Assembly (NCBI GenBank): GCA_021846485.1
Contig: JAJZWW010000069.1
Coordinates: forward strand, 1 to 11,802
Origin: Actinomycetes bacterium
GTDB lineage: Bacteria; Actinomycetota; Acidimicrobiia; Acidimicrobiales; Palsa-688
Direction: 5' to 3'
DNA length: 11,802 nucleotides
A program made the translations under genes and the position numbers. Of the stretch, positions 1 to 7,316 are shown one piece after another. How positions within the stretch are numbered: the first letter of the stretch is position 1; each line of letters starts with the position of its first letter. The notes beneath the pieces are model-generated. The model saw nothing but the letters and a program-made list of their open reading frames with translations. It was not told the origin of the DNA and made no database searches.

Positions 1-877
1 GGGGGGTGGTGCCCGCCGCAGCCCGGCGCGTGGCGCCCCACCAGTCGGTGGCCGCCTCGTCCGCGAGGGCGGCGATTGCCGCCTCCAGCCGGCCGGCGAG
101 GTCCCGGTCGCCGTCGAGCGCGCGCAGGGGGCGGCCGAAGTGGACCGAGGTGCGGCCCGGCCGGGGCAGGGTTGCGCTCCGGGGGAGGATCCGGCGGGTG
201 CCGGACAAGTGGACGGGCACCACCGGGGTCCCGGTCCGCTCGGCCAGCCAGGTGGTGCCCCGTTGGTGGGGGCGGGCCCAGCCGTCGGGGCTGCGGCCCC
301 CCTCGGGGTAGATGAGCAGGCTCCAGCCCTCTTGGAGCAGCTCGGTGAGGCGTCGTGCCGAGCTGCGGTCGACCCTGCGGCGCTCGACCGGAACGGCGTT
401 CAGGAGCAGCGCGGAGGCGACCGCCCGGGGGCGGCTGTCGAAGAAGTAGTCGGCCGCGGAGGCCACGACCAGCTGGTGGCGCCAGTGCTCCGGCATCACG
501 CTCACCAGCAGGGGGGTGTCGAGGTGGCTGGCGTGGTTGGCAGCGAGGATCACCGGCCCGCGCAGGTGGCCGACACGGTCGAGACCCTCGACGCGGGGCG
601 AGGCCAGGGCGGCCACCGCCGGGCGGACCACCGCCTCGGTGAATGCCGCCCGGGCCAGCCGGGCCGGGTAGCGGCGGGCCCAGCCGGTCTCGTAGTGCAC
701 CCCGAGGGTGGGGGTCGACGGAGGTACGGGCAGGGTCGTCGGCCGGGTGGGCGCGGTCCAGGGGAACCCCGAAGGGCGGGGGATCCGCGCCCTGATCCGG
801 GCCGGGGTGACCGCCAGGCGCGACCAGGGCGCGGTCGAGCCGGACGGTTCGCCCGGGCGCGGCAGGCGCCCCTCCAT
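1..877 (-). CDS. PlsC-type lysophospholipid/glycerolipid acyltransferase (3' end cut by window edge)
   Basis: Likely transfers an acyl chain from acyl-CoA or acyl-ACP to a hydroxyl on a glycerol or lipid acceptor at the inner membrane face. The frame was read on the minus strand from ATG at 877 to the window edge, giving 292 residues with no stop. The PlsC signature blocks are in order: the catalytic NHASHLD (His115, Asp120), a YPEGGRSPDG block around residues 190-199 matching the acceptor-binding EGTRS motif with Gly for Thr, and VPVHLSGT from Val220. An N-terminal extension of about 60 residues rich in Pro and Arg precedes the conserved part. An in-frame GTG at 700 is an alternative start but has no visible Shine-Dalgarno. 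The gene starts 16 bp after the LarA-like stop, so it is the last visible gene of the four-gene operon. The missing C-terminal part is probably short. Acceptor specificity cannot be read from the sequence. Confidence 0.85.
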   Translation of the reverse strand, partial: MEGRLPRPGEPSGSTAPWSRLAVTPARIRARIPRPSGFPWTAPTRPTTLPVPPSTPTLGVHYETGWARRYPARLARAAFTEAVVRPAVAALASPRVEGLDRVGHLRGPVILAANHASHLDTPLLVSVMPEHWRHQLVVASAADYFFDSRPRAVASALLLNAVPVERRRVDRSSARRLTELLQEGWSLLIYPEGGRSPDGWARPHQRGTTWLAERTGTPVVPVHLSGTRRILPRSATLPRPGRTSVHFGRPLRALDGDRDLAGRLEAAIAALADEAATDWWGATRRAAAGTTP

Positions 878-893
878 CACGACCCGTCCGCGA

Positions 894-2483
894 TCACGAC
901 ACGTCCGCCATGAGCACCGGCGGGCAGTGGAAGTGGCTGATCGTCGACCCGGGGCCGACCACGTCGGAGGCCATCTCCAGGGCGTCGTCGAGCGTGCTCG
1001 CCGGCAGGAACCCGAGCCGGCGCACGGTCGGCGGGTCGCCGCCCACCACGATCACCCGCCCGAGGTGCTCGAGGGCGTGGGCGCCCCAGTACCTCATGTA
1101 GAAGGGGTGAACACCGTGGTAGGCGTGCCCGGTGCGGTACAGGTGGCGGTACCACTCGTCGGTGGCGAAGCGCTCCTCGTAGGTCTTCTCGATCTGCACC
1201 GGGTCGGTGGTGTCGGCGAGGACCTCCTCGAAGAAGTCGATGTAGCTCGGGTGGTGCACCGGGTGGAACGCCCGCGGGGTGGGGTGGAACAGGATCGCCA
1301 CCCCGCCCTCCCGCACGATCGGCCGGCCCCGGTAGAGGTTGAACAGGTACCCGAGGCCCATGCACATGACGAGGATCGGGTTCATGATCGAGTGGACGTT
1401 GTAGGGGCAGACGTGGGGGAGCCCGAAGAGCGCCACGTCGGTCTGGCCCTCGACGGGCACCAGTTGCTGGCGGAACACCGCCTCGGTGGTCGCCGCGTGG
1501 ACCGCCTCGACCTCCCCGGCGAAGACGCCGGTCATCGCGTAGGGAGCCTTGACCGACTGGAACACCGATCGGTTGAGGCGGTCCGAGCCAGCACGCAAGG
1601 CCCCGGTCGTCGCCAGGTAGGCGGCCCGGTCACGCGCGGTCCACTCCCACTCGCGGCGTTGGAGGAAGCCGAGCTGGGAGGGAAAGGCGTCGTTGTTGAG
1701 GGTGGTCTCCACCTGGAAGACCTTCACGCCGCTGGCGGCGATCAGCCGCCCCATCCGCCAGTTGGCGGAGTGCAGCTCCGAGTGGTGCTGGTCCATGAAC
1801 GAGCGCGACTGGCGCATGGTCCGGACGTTGTGGTGGTGGCGCAGGCTGCGGTAGCTCGCCAGGCCGGTCGCGACGCTCTTGTGGCCACCGTCCATCGACA
1901 CCAGGTTGATGTTCACGTACACGAGCAGGTCCGACTCGGCCGCGCGCCGGTTGATCTCGACGTCCTCGCCCCGGTCGGTGAGCCCGAGATGCACCAGGCC
2001 GTCGGGGTCCTCGGCGTCGTGCTGCAGGAGCCGGCCCTCCGGGGCGAAGGCGTCGTAGACCCGGTCTCCGAGGGCGTGGCGCAGCTCCGCCTCGGTCATC
2101 CGGCGGTGCAGGGCGAGCGCGGCGACGAGCACCACGTCGTCGACGCCGGCGGTCGCCGCCCGGTCGAGGACCGCCTCGATCACCCGTTGGCGGTTGTCGG
2201 GCCGCCTCATCGGCGGCAGCGGGAGCGAGACGTCGTCGAAGGCGATCGTGAGGCGCATCCCTGGCCTGAGCAGAGCCCCGATCGGCTCCGAGTCGCCCAG
2301 GGGGTGGTCGAGCGCCTCGTCGATCGCCCCGTCGGGGTCGGGAAGGCCAGCTTCGGGCTCCGCCGGGTAGATCACCCGCGAGCGCTCGACGGGCAGCCGC
2401 TCGAGGCTGAAGCCGTCGCCCCGCCAGGTGAGGATGGGAGGGGTCGAGCGGTCGACCTCGAGCACGAATCCGGGTCGGGGCAT
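894..2483 (-). CDS. LarA-like (DUF2088) nickel-pincer racemase/epimerase family protein
   Basis: This 529-residue protein belongs to the lactate racemase LarA family, whose characterised members interconvert 2-hydroxyacid stereoisomers with a nickel-pincer nucleotide bound to a lysine. Family marks seen are the acidic pair D83-D84 in IAFDDVSLP, the ALALHRRMTEAE block (His126, equivalent to catalytic His108 of LarA), and GGHKSVATG with Lys202 at the cofactor-linking position. His218 lies 16 residues later, matching nickel ligand His200. No His lies 10 residues before the lysine, where LarA has His174, though His201 is adjacent. The protein is about 100 residues longer than typical LarA. The ATG at 2483 was chosen because it shares one base with the upstream dehydrogenase stop (TGATG). 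The open frame extends to 3452 only by running through the dehydrogenase gene in another frame. Substrate unknown; in this operon it may act on a lipid-linked hydroxyacid (inference). No larB, larC or larE is in the window. Confidence 0.82.
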   Translation of the reverse strand: MPRPGFVLEVDRSTPPILTWRGDGFSLERLPVERSRVIYPAEPEAGLPDPDGAIDEALDHPLGDSEPIGALLRPGMRLTIAFDDVSLPLPPMRRPDNRQRVIEAVLDRAATAGVDDVVLVAALALHRRMTEAELRHALGDRVYDAFAPEGRLLQHDAEDPDGLVHLGLTDRGEDVEINRRAAESDLLVYVNINLVSMDGGHKSVATGLASYRSLRHHHNVRTMRQSRSFMDQHHSELHSANWRMGRLIAASGVKVFQVETTLNNDAFPSQLGFLQRREWEWTARDRAAYLATTGALRAGSDRLNRSVFQSVKAPYAMTGVFAGEVEAVHAATTEAVFRQQLVPVEGQTDVALFGLPHVCPYNVHSIMNPILVMCMGLGYLFNLYRGRPIVREGGVAILFHPTPRAFHPVHHPSYIDFFEEVLADTTDPVQIEKTYEERFATDEWYRHLYRTGHAYHGVHPFYMRYWGAHALEHLGRVIVVGGDPPTVRRLGFLPASTLDDALEMASDVVGPGSTISHFHCPPVLMADVS

Positions 2484-3667
2484 CAGATGGTTCCTTCCGG
2501 GCGGCGGCGGCGGGGGTCGAAGACCACCTTGACGGACCCCCGGGCGCCGGAGCCGGCGTGGGCAACGGCTTCGGCGTAGCGGCCGAGGGGGTACCGGGCG
2601 CTGACCAGGCGCTCCAGGCCGGCGGCGCCGACCAGCTCGAAGGCCAGTTCGAAGCTGTGACGATCTCCGGCGAGGGGCTCGGGTCCGTAGGCGTAGGCGC
2701 CCTGGAGGCGGACCTCCCGCTGCCACAACCCGGTCAGGTCGACGCCGACGCGGCCGGCCATGCCGACGAGCGCGACCGTGCCCCCCGGGGCGACCACTGC
2801 CAGGGCGTCGGCCAGCGAAGCCGCGGTGCCGACGCAGTCGACGACCAGCTCGGCGCCCCCGGTCAGCTGTCCGCCGGGCAGCATCCACGAGCCGGTCCGG
2901 CGACGCACCGCCCGGCGGAGGCTGTCGGGCTCGGTGACCACGCTCGCCCCGAGCTCGGTGGCCAGGCGCTGCTGGTGGGGGTGCTTGGCCACCGCGAGGA
3001 TGCAGGAGACGTCGGGGCGGTAGCGGGCCAGGGCGGCGACCACGCCCAGGCCCAGGGTGCCGGCCCCGACGACCACGGCGGTGAGATCGTCGCCGCCCGG
3101 CGCGCAGAGCGCGCCGTGCACCGCGCAGGCGACCGGCTCGACGAGCACTGCCGCTTCGTCGCTCAGCCCCGCGGGCACCGGGTGCAGCTGGCTCTCGTGG
3201 GCCACCAGCTCCTCGGACCACCCGCCGCCGGTGTCGGCGCAGTAGCCGGTCTGGAGGCCCGGCTGGAGGTGTCCGGCGGCGAGGTGGCCGCAGCGGTTGG
3301 TCCGCCCGGCGGCGCAGGCCGCGCACGGCGGGTCGATCCCGCGCGGCCCGCAGCCGAGGATCGGTTGGACCACGACCCGCTGCCCGCCCTCGTCGACGCC
3401 GACGACCTCGTGGCCGGGGACGAACGGGAAGCTGACCAGCGGCTCGAACCACCTCGACGATCGGCCGCCGAGGGTGGCCAGGTCGCTCCCGCAGATGCCC
3501 GCGAGCAGCGGCCGCACCCGCCGCCAGCGCGCCCCGGGGAGCGTTGGCGGGTCGGCTTCGACCAAGCGCAGCGGGCCGACCTGGGCGGCGAGCTGGCCGT
3601 GCCAGCCCGACGACAGCCGGGCTGCGGCGAAGCGGGGAGCGGAGCGCTCTACCAGCAGCGCCTTCAC
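2483..3667 (-). CDS. Zinc-dependent medium-chain alcohol dehydrogenase family protein
   Basis: An MDR-superfamily oxidoreductase of 394 residues, expected to interconvert an alcohol and a ketone or aldehyde with NAD(P). The catalytic zinc ligands are visible: Cys59 in GICGSD, His86-Glu87 in PGHE, and Glu177-Pro178 in LVEPVACAVHGAL. A structural zinc lobe is present as Cys106, Cys115, Cys118 and Cys126, with a longer first spacing than the usual C-x2-C-x2-C-x7-C. The Rossmann fingerprint is VVVGAGTLGLG (Gly201-Gly206). The start is the GTG at 3667, giving MKALLVE, a normal N-terminus for the family. It overlaps the upstream TGA by four bases (GTGA), while a longer in-frame start would add about 20 residues inside the previous gene. 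It ends in TGATG with the LarA-like gene. Such overlaps imply translational coupling in one operon. Substrate is unknown. Confidence 0.88.
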   Translation of the reverse strand: MKALLVERSAPRFAAARLSSGWHGQLAAQVGPLRLVEADPPTLPGARWRRVRPLLAGICGSDLATLGGRSSRWFEPLVSFPFVPGHEVVGVDEGGQRVVVQPILGCGPRGIDPPCAACAAGRTNRCGHLAAGHLQPGLQTGYCADTGGGWSEELVAHESQLHPVPAGLSDEAAVLVEPVACAVHGALCAPGGDDLTAVVVGAGTLGLGVVAALARYRPDVSCILAVAKHPHQQRLATELGASVVTEPDSLRRAVRRRTGSWMLPGGQLTGGAELVVDCVGTAASLADALAVVAPGGTVALVGMAGRVGVDLTGLWQREVRLQGAYAYGPEPLAGDRHSFELAFELVGAAGLERLVSARYPLGRYAEAVAHAGSGARGSVKVVFDPRRRRPEGTI

Positions 3668-6003
3668 GGCCGCACCCTCGGGCCGACGGGGAGCACCCGG
3701 CGCGGCCCGCCGGGGGACCTCGGCCACCGCTCGACGTGCCAGCCCCGCCGGCGGGCGATCGACGCGAGCTTGGTCTCGGGGTTGACCGCCACCGGGTGGC
3801 CGGCCGCCTCGAGCATCGGCAGGTCGCTGGCCGAGTCGGCGTAGGCGACCGACTCCGCTAGGTCAAGCCCGTGGCGACCGGCGTAGTCGGCCATGATCGC
3901 CGCCCGTGCCTCGCCGGTCGGGGGGGCGTCGAGCAGCTCGCCGGTGAACCGGCCGGCCCGCTGCCCGAGGTGGGCGCAGACGATCTCGTCGAAGAGGGGC
4001 TGAAGTGGCTCGACCACCACATCCAGGGCGCCGGTCACGAGCAGCGTGCGGTGCCCGACGGCCCGGTGCTCGCGCACCCGGCGCAGGCCGTCGGGGAAGG
4101 CCCTGGTGAGCAGCAGTTCGTGCCACAGCTCCGCACCGTCGGTCCGGAGGCGCTCCACCGGGGCCCCGTCGTAGCGGCGGTAGAAGGCCCGCAGGAAGTC
4201 TCCTCGGTCGACCCGGTCGGCGGCGAGCATCGCCGGGGCGTCCCTCAGGAGCCGGACCACGAACGCGGCACGGGTGGGGTCGCCGTCGTGGCGGGTGGCC
4301 AGCCAAGCGTAGGAGTCGACCACGTTGGAGGCGACCAGGGTGTTCTCCAGATCGAACACCGCCAGCTGGCGCTCCGGGGCGAGGATCGCCCGGCGTCCCC
4401 GCTCCTGGCGGGTCAGGCCGGTCGCTCCCCTCGGGTCCCGGCGCCCGGCGCCGGCGGGGGGGACCTGGCGAACCCGGGCGTGGGCGACCACCGACGGCAG
4501 GTACACGTCGTGGCAGAAGCGACGCCAGTCGATGACCGCCGGGTCCATGCCGAAGCTCTCCTGGTCGGCGGGGGGTAGCGAGCGGTGTAGGGCGAGCAGT
4601 CGGTCGACCTCGAAGACGGCCTCGGTCTCGGTGTAGGCGCCGTACAGCTCGACGTAGGACAGTGCCCGCTCGGCCTCGTCGCGCCGCTCCTCCAGGCGGG
4701 CCGCGAGGTCGGCGCGCCCGCCACGCAGCGGCAGCGACTGCAAGAGGCGCTCCGCGCCGTAGAGCGCCCGGGTGGTCCGGCGAAGCTGGCGTTGCACCGT
4801 CCGCCTCCCCGGGAACGACCACTCCGGCACGGCTATCGGCTGGTCGCGGGAGTCCGCCAGCGGGTGGTCGGTGAACCACTCCCGCACCAGGTCGACCAGC
4901 TGGCGGTAGCGCAACGGGTTGCGTGCCCCCGAGGCGGCGTGGACCACGTCGGGCCCGTCGGGTAGCGGGCCTCGGGCGGCGACGGCGAGCACCGCGGCGA
5001 CCACCAGGTCGACGGGGATGACGTCGACGATGCCCTCCGGCAGGCCGGGGAACTCGCGCAGCAGGCCCCGGGCGTAGCCGATGATCACCGGGTCGGCCAT
5101 GCGAAAGCCGCGTATCCAGCCGGGGACCGGTTCGGCCAGGGAGGACTCGATGATCGAGGGGCGGACGATCGACACCGCCACCTCACCGCAGCTGTCGAGC
5201 AGGGCTCTCTCCCCGAGCGCCTTGGAGTAGGCGTACGCGTCCGGCCACCCGAGGCCCTGGGCCCGGGCCTTGCCGAGCTCCACCATGCGCCGCCTCACCC
5301 AGTCATCCCTGGCCCGCTCGGCCCGCGCCGCGAGCAGCGGCGTTCCGGCGGCGCCGAGCTCGGCGCGCGCCTCGCGCTGGAAGCTGGCGAGGCGGCGGGG
5401 CTGGCGGCTCTCGGCGTCCGCGTCGGAGCGTGCTCGCCGGGCGGCGTCGACCTCCGCCCGCCAGGGGACCTCGATCGCCCAGGGGGTGTCGGGTAGGGTC
5501 CTCTCGGGAGCCGCTCCTCGCCGCGCCCCGGCGACGTAGGCGGTGGAGATCGCCACCAGGTGGGCAGCGGGGTTCAGCCTTCTCATGGTGGTGGCCACCC
5601 GGGAGGGCCCGAGGAGGTTGACTTCCACCGCGGTGTCGAGGGGCGAGTCGAAGCTCACGGTCGCCGCGGAGTGGATCACCGTGTCGCACCCGGCGAGCTG
5701 CGCCTCCCCGGACGGGTCGAGGCCGAGCCCCTCGACGCCGACGTCGCCGGCGACGGTGACCAGGCGCGCGTCGACCTCGGTGTCGAAGTGGTCGCCGAGC
5801 TCCCGCCGGAGGCGGTCGAAGCAGCTGTTGCGCAGGACCTCGCGCCGGACCCGTTCGGCGGCCCCCCTCCGCCCGGGACGGACGAGCACGGCCACCTCGC
5901 AGCCGGGCACGCAGCGCAAGAGCCGTTCGACGAGCGCGGTGCCGAGGAACCCTGTCGCCCCGGTCACCGCGACGCGCCGGCCGGCCAGCGCCTCACGCAG
6001 CAT
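3664..6003 (-). CDS. Fatty acyl-CoA reductase (male-sterility/NAD_binding_4 type) fused to a HAD-IB phosphatase-like domain
   Basis: A 779-residue two-domain protein. Residues 1 to about 510 resemble fatty acyl-CoA reductases: VAVTGATGFLG (GxxGxxG, Gly15-Gly21), the active-site STAYV (Ser153-Val157), and GWPDAYAYSKALGE with Tyr257 and Lys261 of YxxxK. The roughly 100-residue spacing between Ser and Tyr, ending in an xELGxARAxxxGWP stretch, is typical of plant-type reductases. A helical C-terminal part and a basic linker follow. Residues 547-779 are HAD-like: motif I FDLENTL (Asp551, with Glu553 where the second Asp is usual), motif II LLVTGALD (Thr657), motif IV ADSASDLPML (Asp723, Asp727). 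The motif III lysine seems to be Arg700. The family reduces acyl-CoA to aldehyde or fatty alcohol; the HAD half may remove a phosphate or be a degenerate partner. It is the first gene of the operon. Its Shine-Dalgarno (AGAGGAG, 6004-6010) abuts the ATG with no spacer; CTG at 6000 would be better spaced. Confidence 0.85.
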   Translation of the reverse strand: MLREALAGRRVAVTGATGFLGTALVERLLRCVPGCEVAVLVRPGRRGAAERVRREVLRNSCFDRLRRELGDHFDTEVDARLVTVAGDVGVEGLGLDPSGEAQLAGCDTVIHSAATVSFDSPLDTAVEVNLLGPSRVATTMRRLNPAAHLVAISTAYVAGARRGAAPERTLPDTPWAIEVPWRAEVDAARRARSDADAESRQPRRLASFQREARAELGAAGTPLLAARAERARDDWVRRRMVELGKARAQGLGWPDAYAYSKALGERALLDSCGEVAVSIVRPSIIESSLAEPVPGWIRGFRMADPVIIGYARGLLREFPGLPEGIVDVIPVDLVVAAVLAVAARGPLPDGPDVVHAASGARNPLRYRQLVDLVREWFTDHPLADSRDQPIAVPEWSFPGRRTVQRQLRRTTRALYGAERLLQSLPLRGGRADLAARLEERRDEAERALSYVELYGAYTETEAVFEVDRLLALHRSLPPADQESFGMDPAVIDWRRFCHDVYLPSVVAHARVRQVPPAGAGRRDPRGATGLTRQERGRRAILAPERQLAVFDLENTLVASNVVDSYAWLATRHDGDPTRAAFVVRLLRDAPAMLAADRVDRGDFLRAFYRRYDGAPVERLRTDGAELWHELLLTRAFPDGLRRVREHRAVGHRTLLVTGALDVVVEPLQPLFDEIVCAHLGQRAGRFTGELLDAPPTGEARAAIMADYAGRHGLDLAESVAYADSASDLPMLEAAGHPVAVNPETKLASIARRRGWHVERWPRSPGGPRRVLPVGPRVRP

Positions 6004-6013
6004 CTCCTCTGTC

Positions 6014-6019
6014 TACCAT
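6014..6019 (+). promoter_or_regulatory. Candidate -10 of a leaderless promoter for the TetR gene
   Basis: TACCAT fits the actinobacterial TAnnnT -10 pattern. It places the transcription start at about 6026, one base before the GTG, which has no Shine-Dalgarno. No convincing -35 is visible. The hexamer overlaps the ACCATTTGGT palindrome, so a bound regulator would block it. Confidence 0.4.
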
Positions 6020-6024
6020 TTGGT
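6015..6024. promoter_or_regulatory. Candidate TetR operator in the divergent gap
   Basis: ACCA-TT-TGGT is a perfect inverted repeat in the 23-bp gap between the reductase ATG and the TetR GTG. The position suits a TetR protein that represses both directions, but the site is short and only one copy was found. The role is inferred from position. Confidence 0.4.
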
Positions 6025-6026
6025 CA

Positions 6027-6650
6027 GTGGCCGGGTCGAACGCAGCAGGGAGCACTGCCGAGCGGATCCTCGACGCGGCGCTCCACGCCTTCGGGACCGT
6101 CGGCTACGAGGCGATCTCCCTCGACGCCTTGGCGGCCGAGCTCGGCATCCGCAAGCAGACCATTCTCTACCACTTCTCGTCCAAGGAGCACCTCCTCGAC
6201 GCGGTCATCGACGAGGCCGGGGCCGAGCTGATCGCCGCGGTGGACGGCGGGCTCGACGGGGTCGCTTCGGGCTGGGCGAGGGTCGAGGCGGTGGTCCGGT
6301 CGGTGTTCCGCCTGGCCGTCCGCCGGCCGGAGCTCCCCGGCCTGCTGCGGGAGGTGAGCCGGCTCGGCGCGCCGGCCGCGACGCGCCTGCGGGAGCGGTT
6401 GGAGCCCTTCGTCGAGGCCGCCACCGCCTTTTTCGACCGGGAGGTGGACGCCGGCAACATGCGCCGCCAGGACAGCCAGCTGCTGCTGCTCACCGCATAC
6501 TCCGCGGTGATCGGGGCGGCGACGGAGGTGGAGGTGCTCCGGGCCCTTGGGGTCGAGCCGACCGCCCGGACCCTCGTGCGCCGGCGGCGTGAGCTGCTCG
6601 AGCTCCTCTCCTCCGCGTTGCTCCAGGTGCCCGGCGCCGGCGGGGGGTAG
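6027..6650 (+). CDS. TetR/AcrR-family transcriptional regulator
   Basis: A 207-residue regulator. The N-terminal part is a TetR DNA-binding domain: ILDAALHAFGTVGYEAIS, then LDALAAELGI and the recognition-helix stretch IRKQTILYHFSSKEHLLDAVI (about residues 13-60). The rest is a helical ligand-binding domain as usual for the family. The start is GTG at 6027, giving about 12 residues before the first helix; no Shine-Dalgarno precedes it, consistent with a leaderless transcript. It faces the lipid-type operon across only 23 bp, the classic arrangement of a local TetR repressor, so it probably controls that operon and itself in response to a small hydrophobic ligand such as an acyl-CoA (inference). 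It ends 36 bp before the convergent membrane protein gene, and no clear terminator lies between them. Confidence 0.92.
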   Translation: MAGSNAAGSTAERILDAALHAFGTVGYEAISLDALAAELGIRKQTILYHFSSKEHLLDAVIDEAGAELIAAVDGGLDGVASGWARVEAVVRSVFRLAVRRPELPGLLREVSRLGAPAATRLRERLEPFVEAATAFFDREVDAGNMRRQDSQLLLLTAYSAVIGAATEVEVLRALGVEPTARTLVRRRRELLELLSSALLQVPGAGGG

Positions 6651-6686
6651 CAGCCGTCGGTCGGGGGCAGCCAGCCGGGCGGGGGC

Positions 6687-7316
6687 TCAGTGCCGGGTGG
6701 TCCCGGAGCGGCGCGATGACGAGGCGGTGCGCGAGGACTTGGGTGGGGTGTAGCGACGGTTGGGGGTCGGCTTGCGTGGGCGGCCCACCGCAGGCTGCTC
6801 GTCGTCGCGCCCGCGTCCCCTGCCCCGGCGCCCGGCAGGAGAGCGGGTCGCGCCGAGCGCTTTCTGCGCTCTGCGCTGGCGCATGGTCAGGGCGACCGCG
6901 AAGCCGACGGCCGCGAAGAGCACGACGATGTGCACGAACGAAAGCGAGTCGGGGCCACGCTCCAAGGTCACGAAGAAGGCGGCGAAGATCGCGACGAACG
7001 GTGACAGGAGCCGGTTGCGGGCCCGGGTGCTCGCCACCAGGCCCGCAGCGAGGAGCAGTCCGACGTAGGAGGGCCACGCCACCGGGTGCGCTGGGGCGCC
7101 GCGGCCGGTCGTGTCCACCAGGTTGGCGATCCCGCCCGCGGCGATCACCGCTGCGGTCACCCAGGCCCACAGCGGCTCGCGCCCTTCCATCTGCATCGGG
7201 GAGCCAGCCGGTGCCCTGGCAGGAGGGCCGGCCTCCCCCGGGGGGCCGCCGGTGGTCCCCGTGGCGCCGGTCCTGGCGGGGCGTTCCCGGCGTCCCGGGT
7301 CGAACAGGAAGCTCAC
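6687..7316 (-). CDS. Four-helix membrane protein of unknown function with a basic C-terminal tail
   Basis: A 209-residue protein I do not recognise by name. It begins MSFLFDPGRRER, followed by a Pro/Gly/Ala-rich linker to about residue 46. Four hydrophobic segments follow at about 49-67, 79-97, 103-118 and 125-145, each bounded by Arg-rich turns. The last 64 residues form a very basic, disordered-looking tail (RRGRGRGR, then RKPTPNRRYTPP), probably cytoplasmic and perhaps binding nucleic acid or ribosomes (inference). The GTG at 7316 overlaps the upstream stop by four bases (GTGA), which supports that start. Methionines at residues 41 and 43, just before helix 1, are alternatives. The overlap places it in one operon with the 184-residue protein. 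Confidence 0.7.
   Translation of the reverse strand: MSFLFDPGRRERPARTGATGTTGGPPGEAGPPARAPAGSPMQMEGREPLWAWVTAAVIAAGGIANLVDTTGRGAPAHPVAWPSYVGLLLAAGLVASTRARNRLLSPFVAIFAAFFVTLERGPDSLSFVHIVVLFAAVGFAVALTMRQRRAQKALGATRSPAGRRGRGRGRDDEQPAVGRPRKPTPNRRYTPPKSSRTASSSRRSGTTRH

Noticed and set aside
708..2579. Long plus-strand open frame opposite the LarA-like gene
   Set aside because: Composition is Arg/Gly/Val/His-rich without motifs, and the opposite strand carries a clear family protein. It is a GC-driven shadow, as are the plus-strand frames at 2558-3844 and 6716-8299.
2484..3452. N-terminal extension of the LarA-like frame to 3452
   Set aside because: It runs through the dehydrogenase gene in another frame, is low-complexity Arg/Pro-rich, and a well-placed ATG at 2483 overlaps the dehydrogenase stop.
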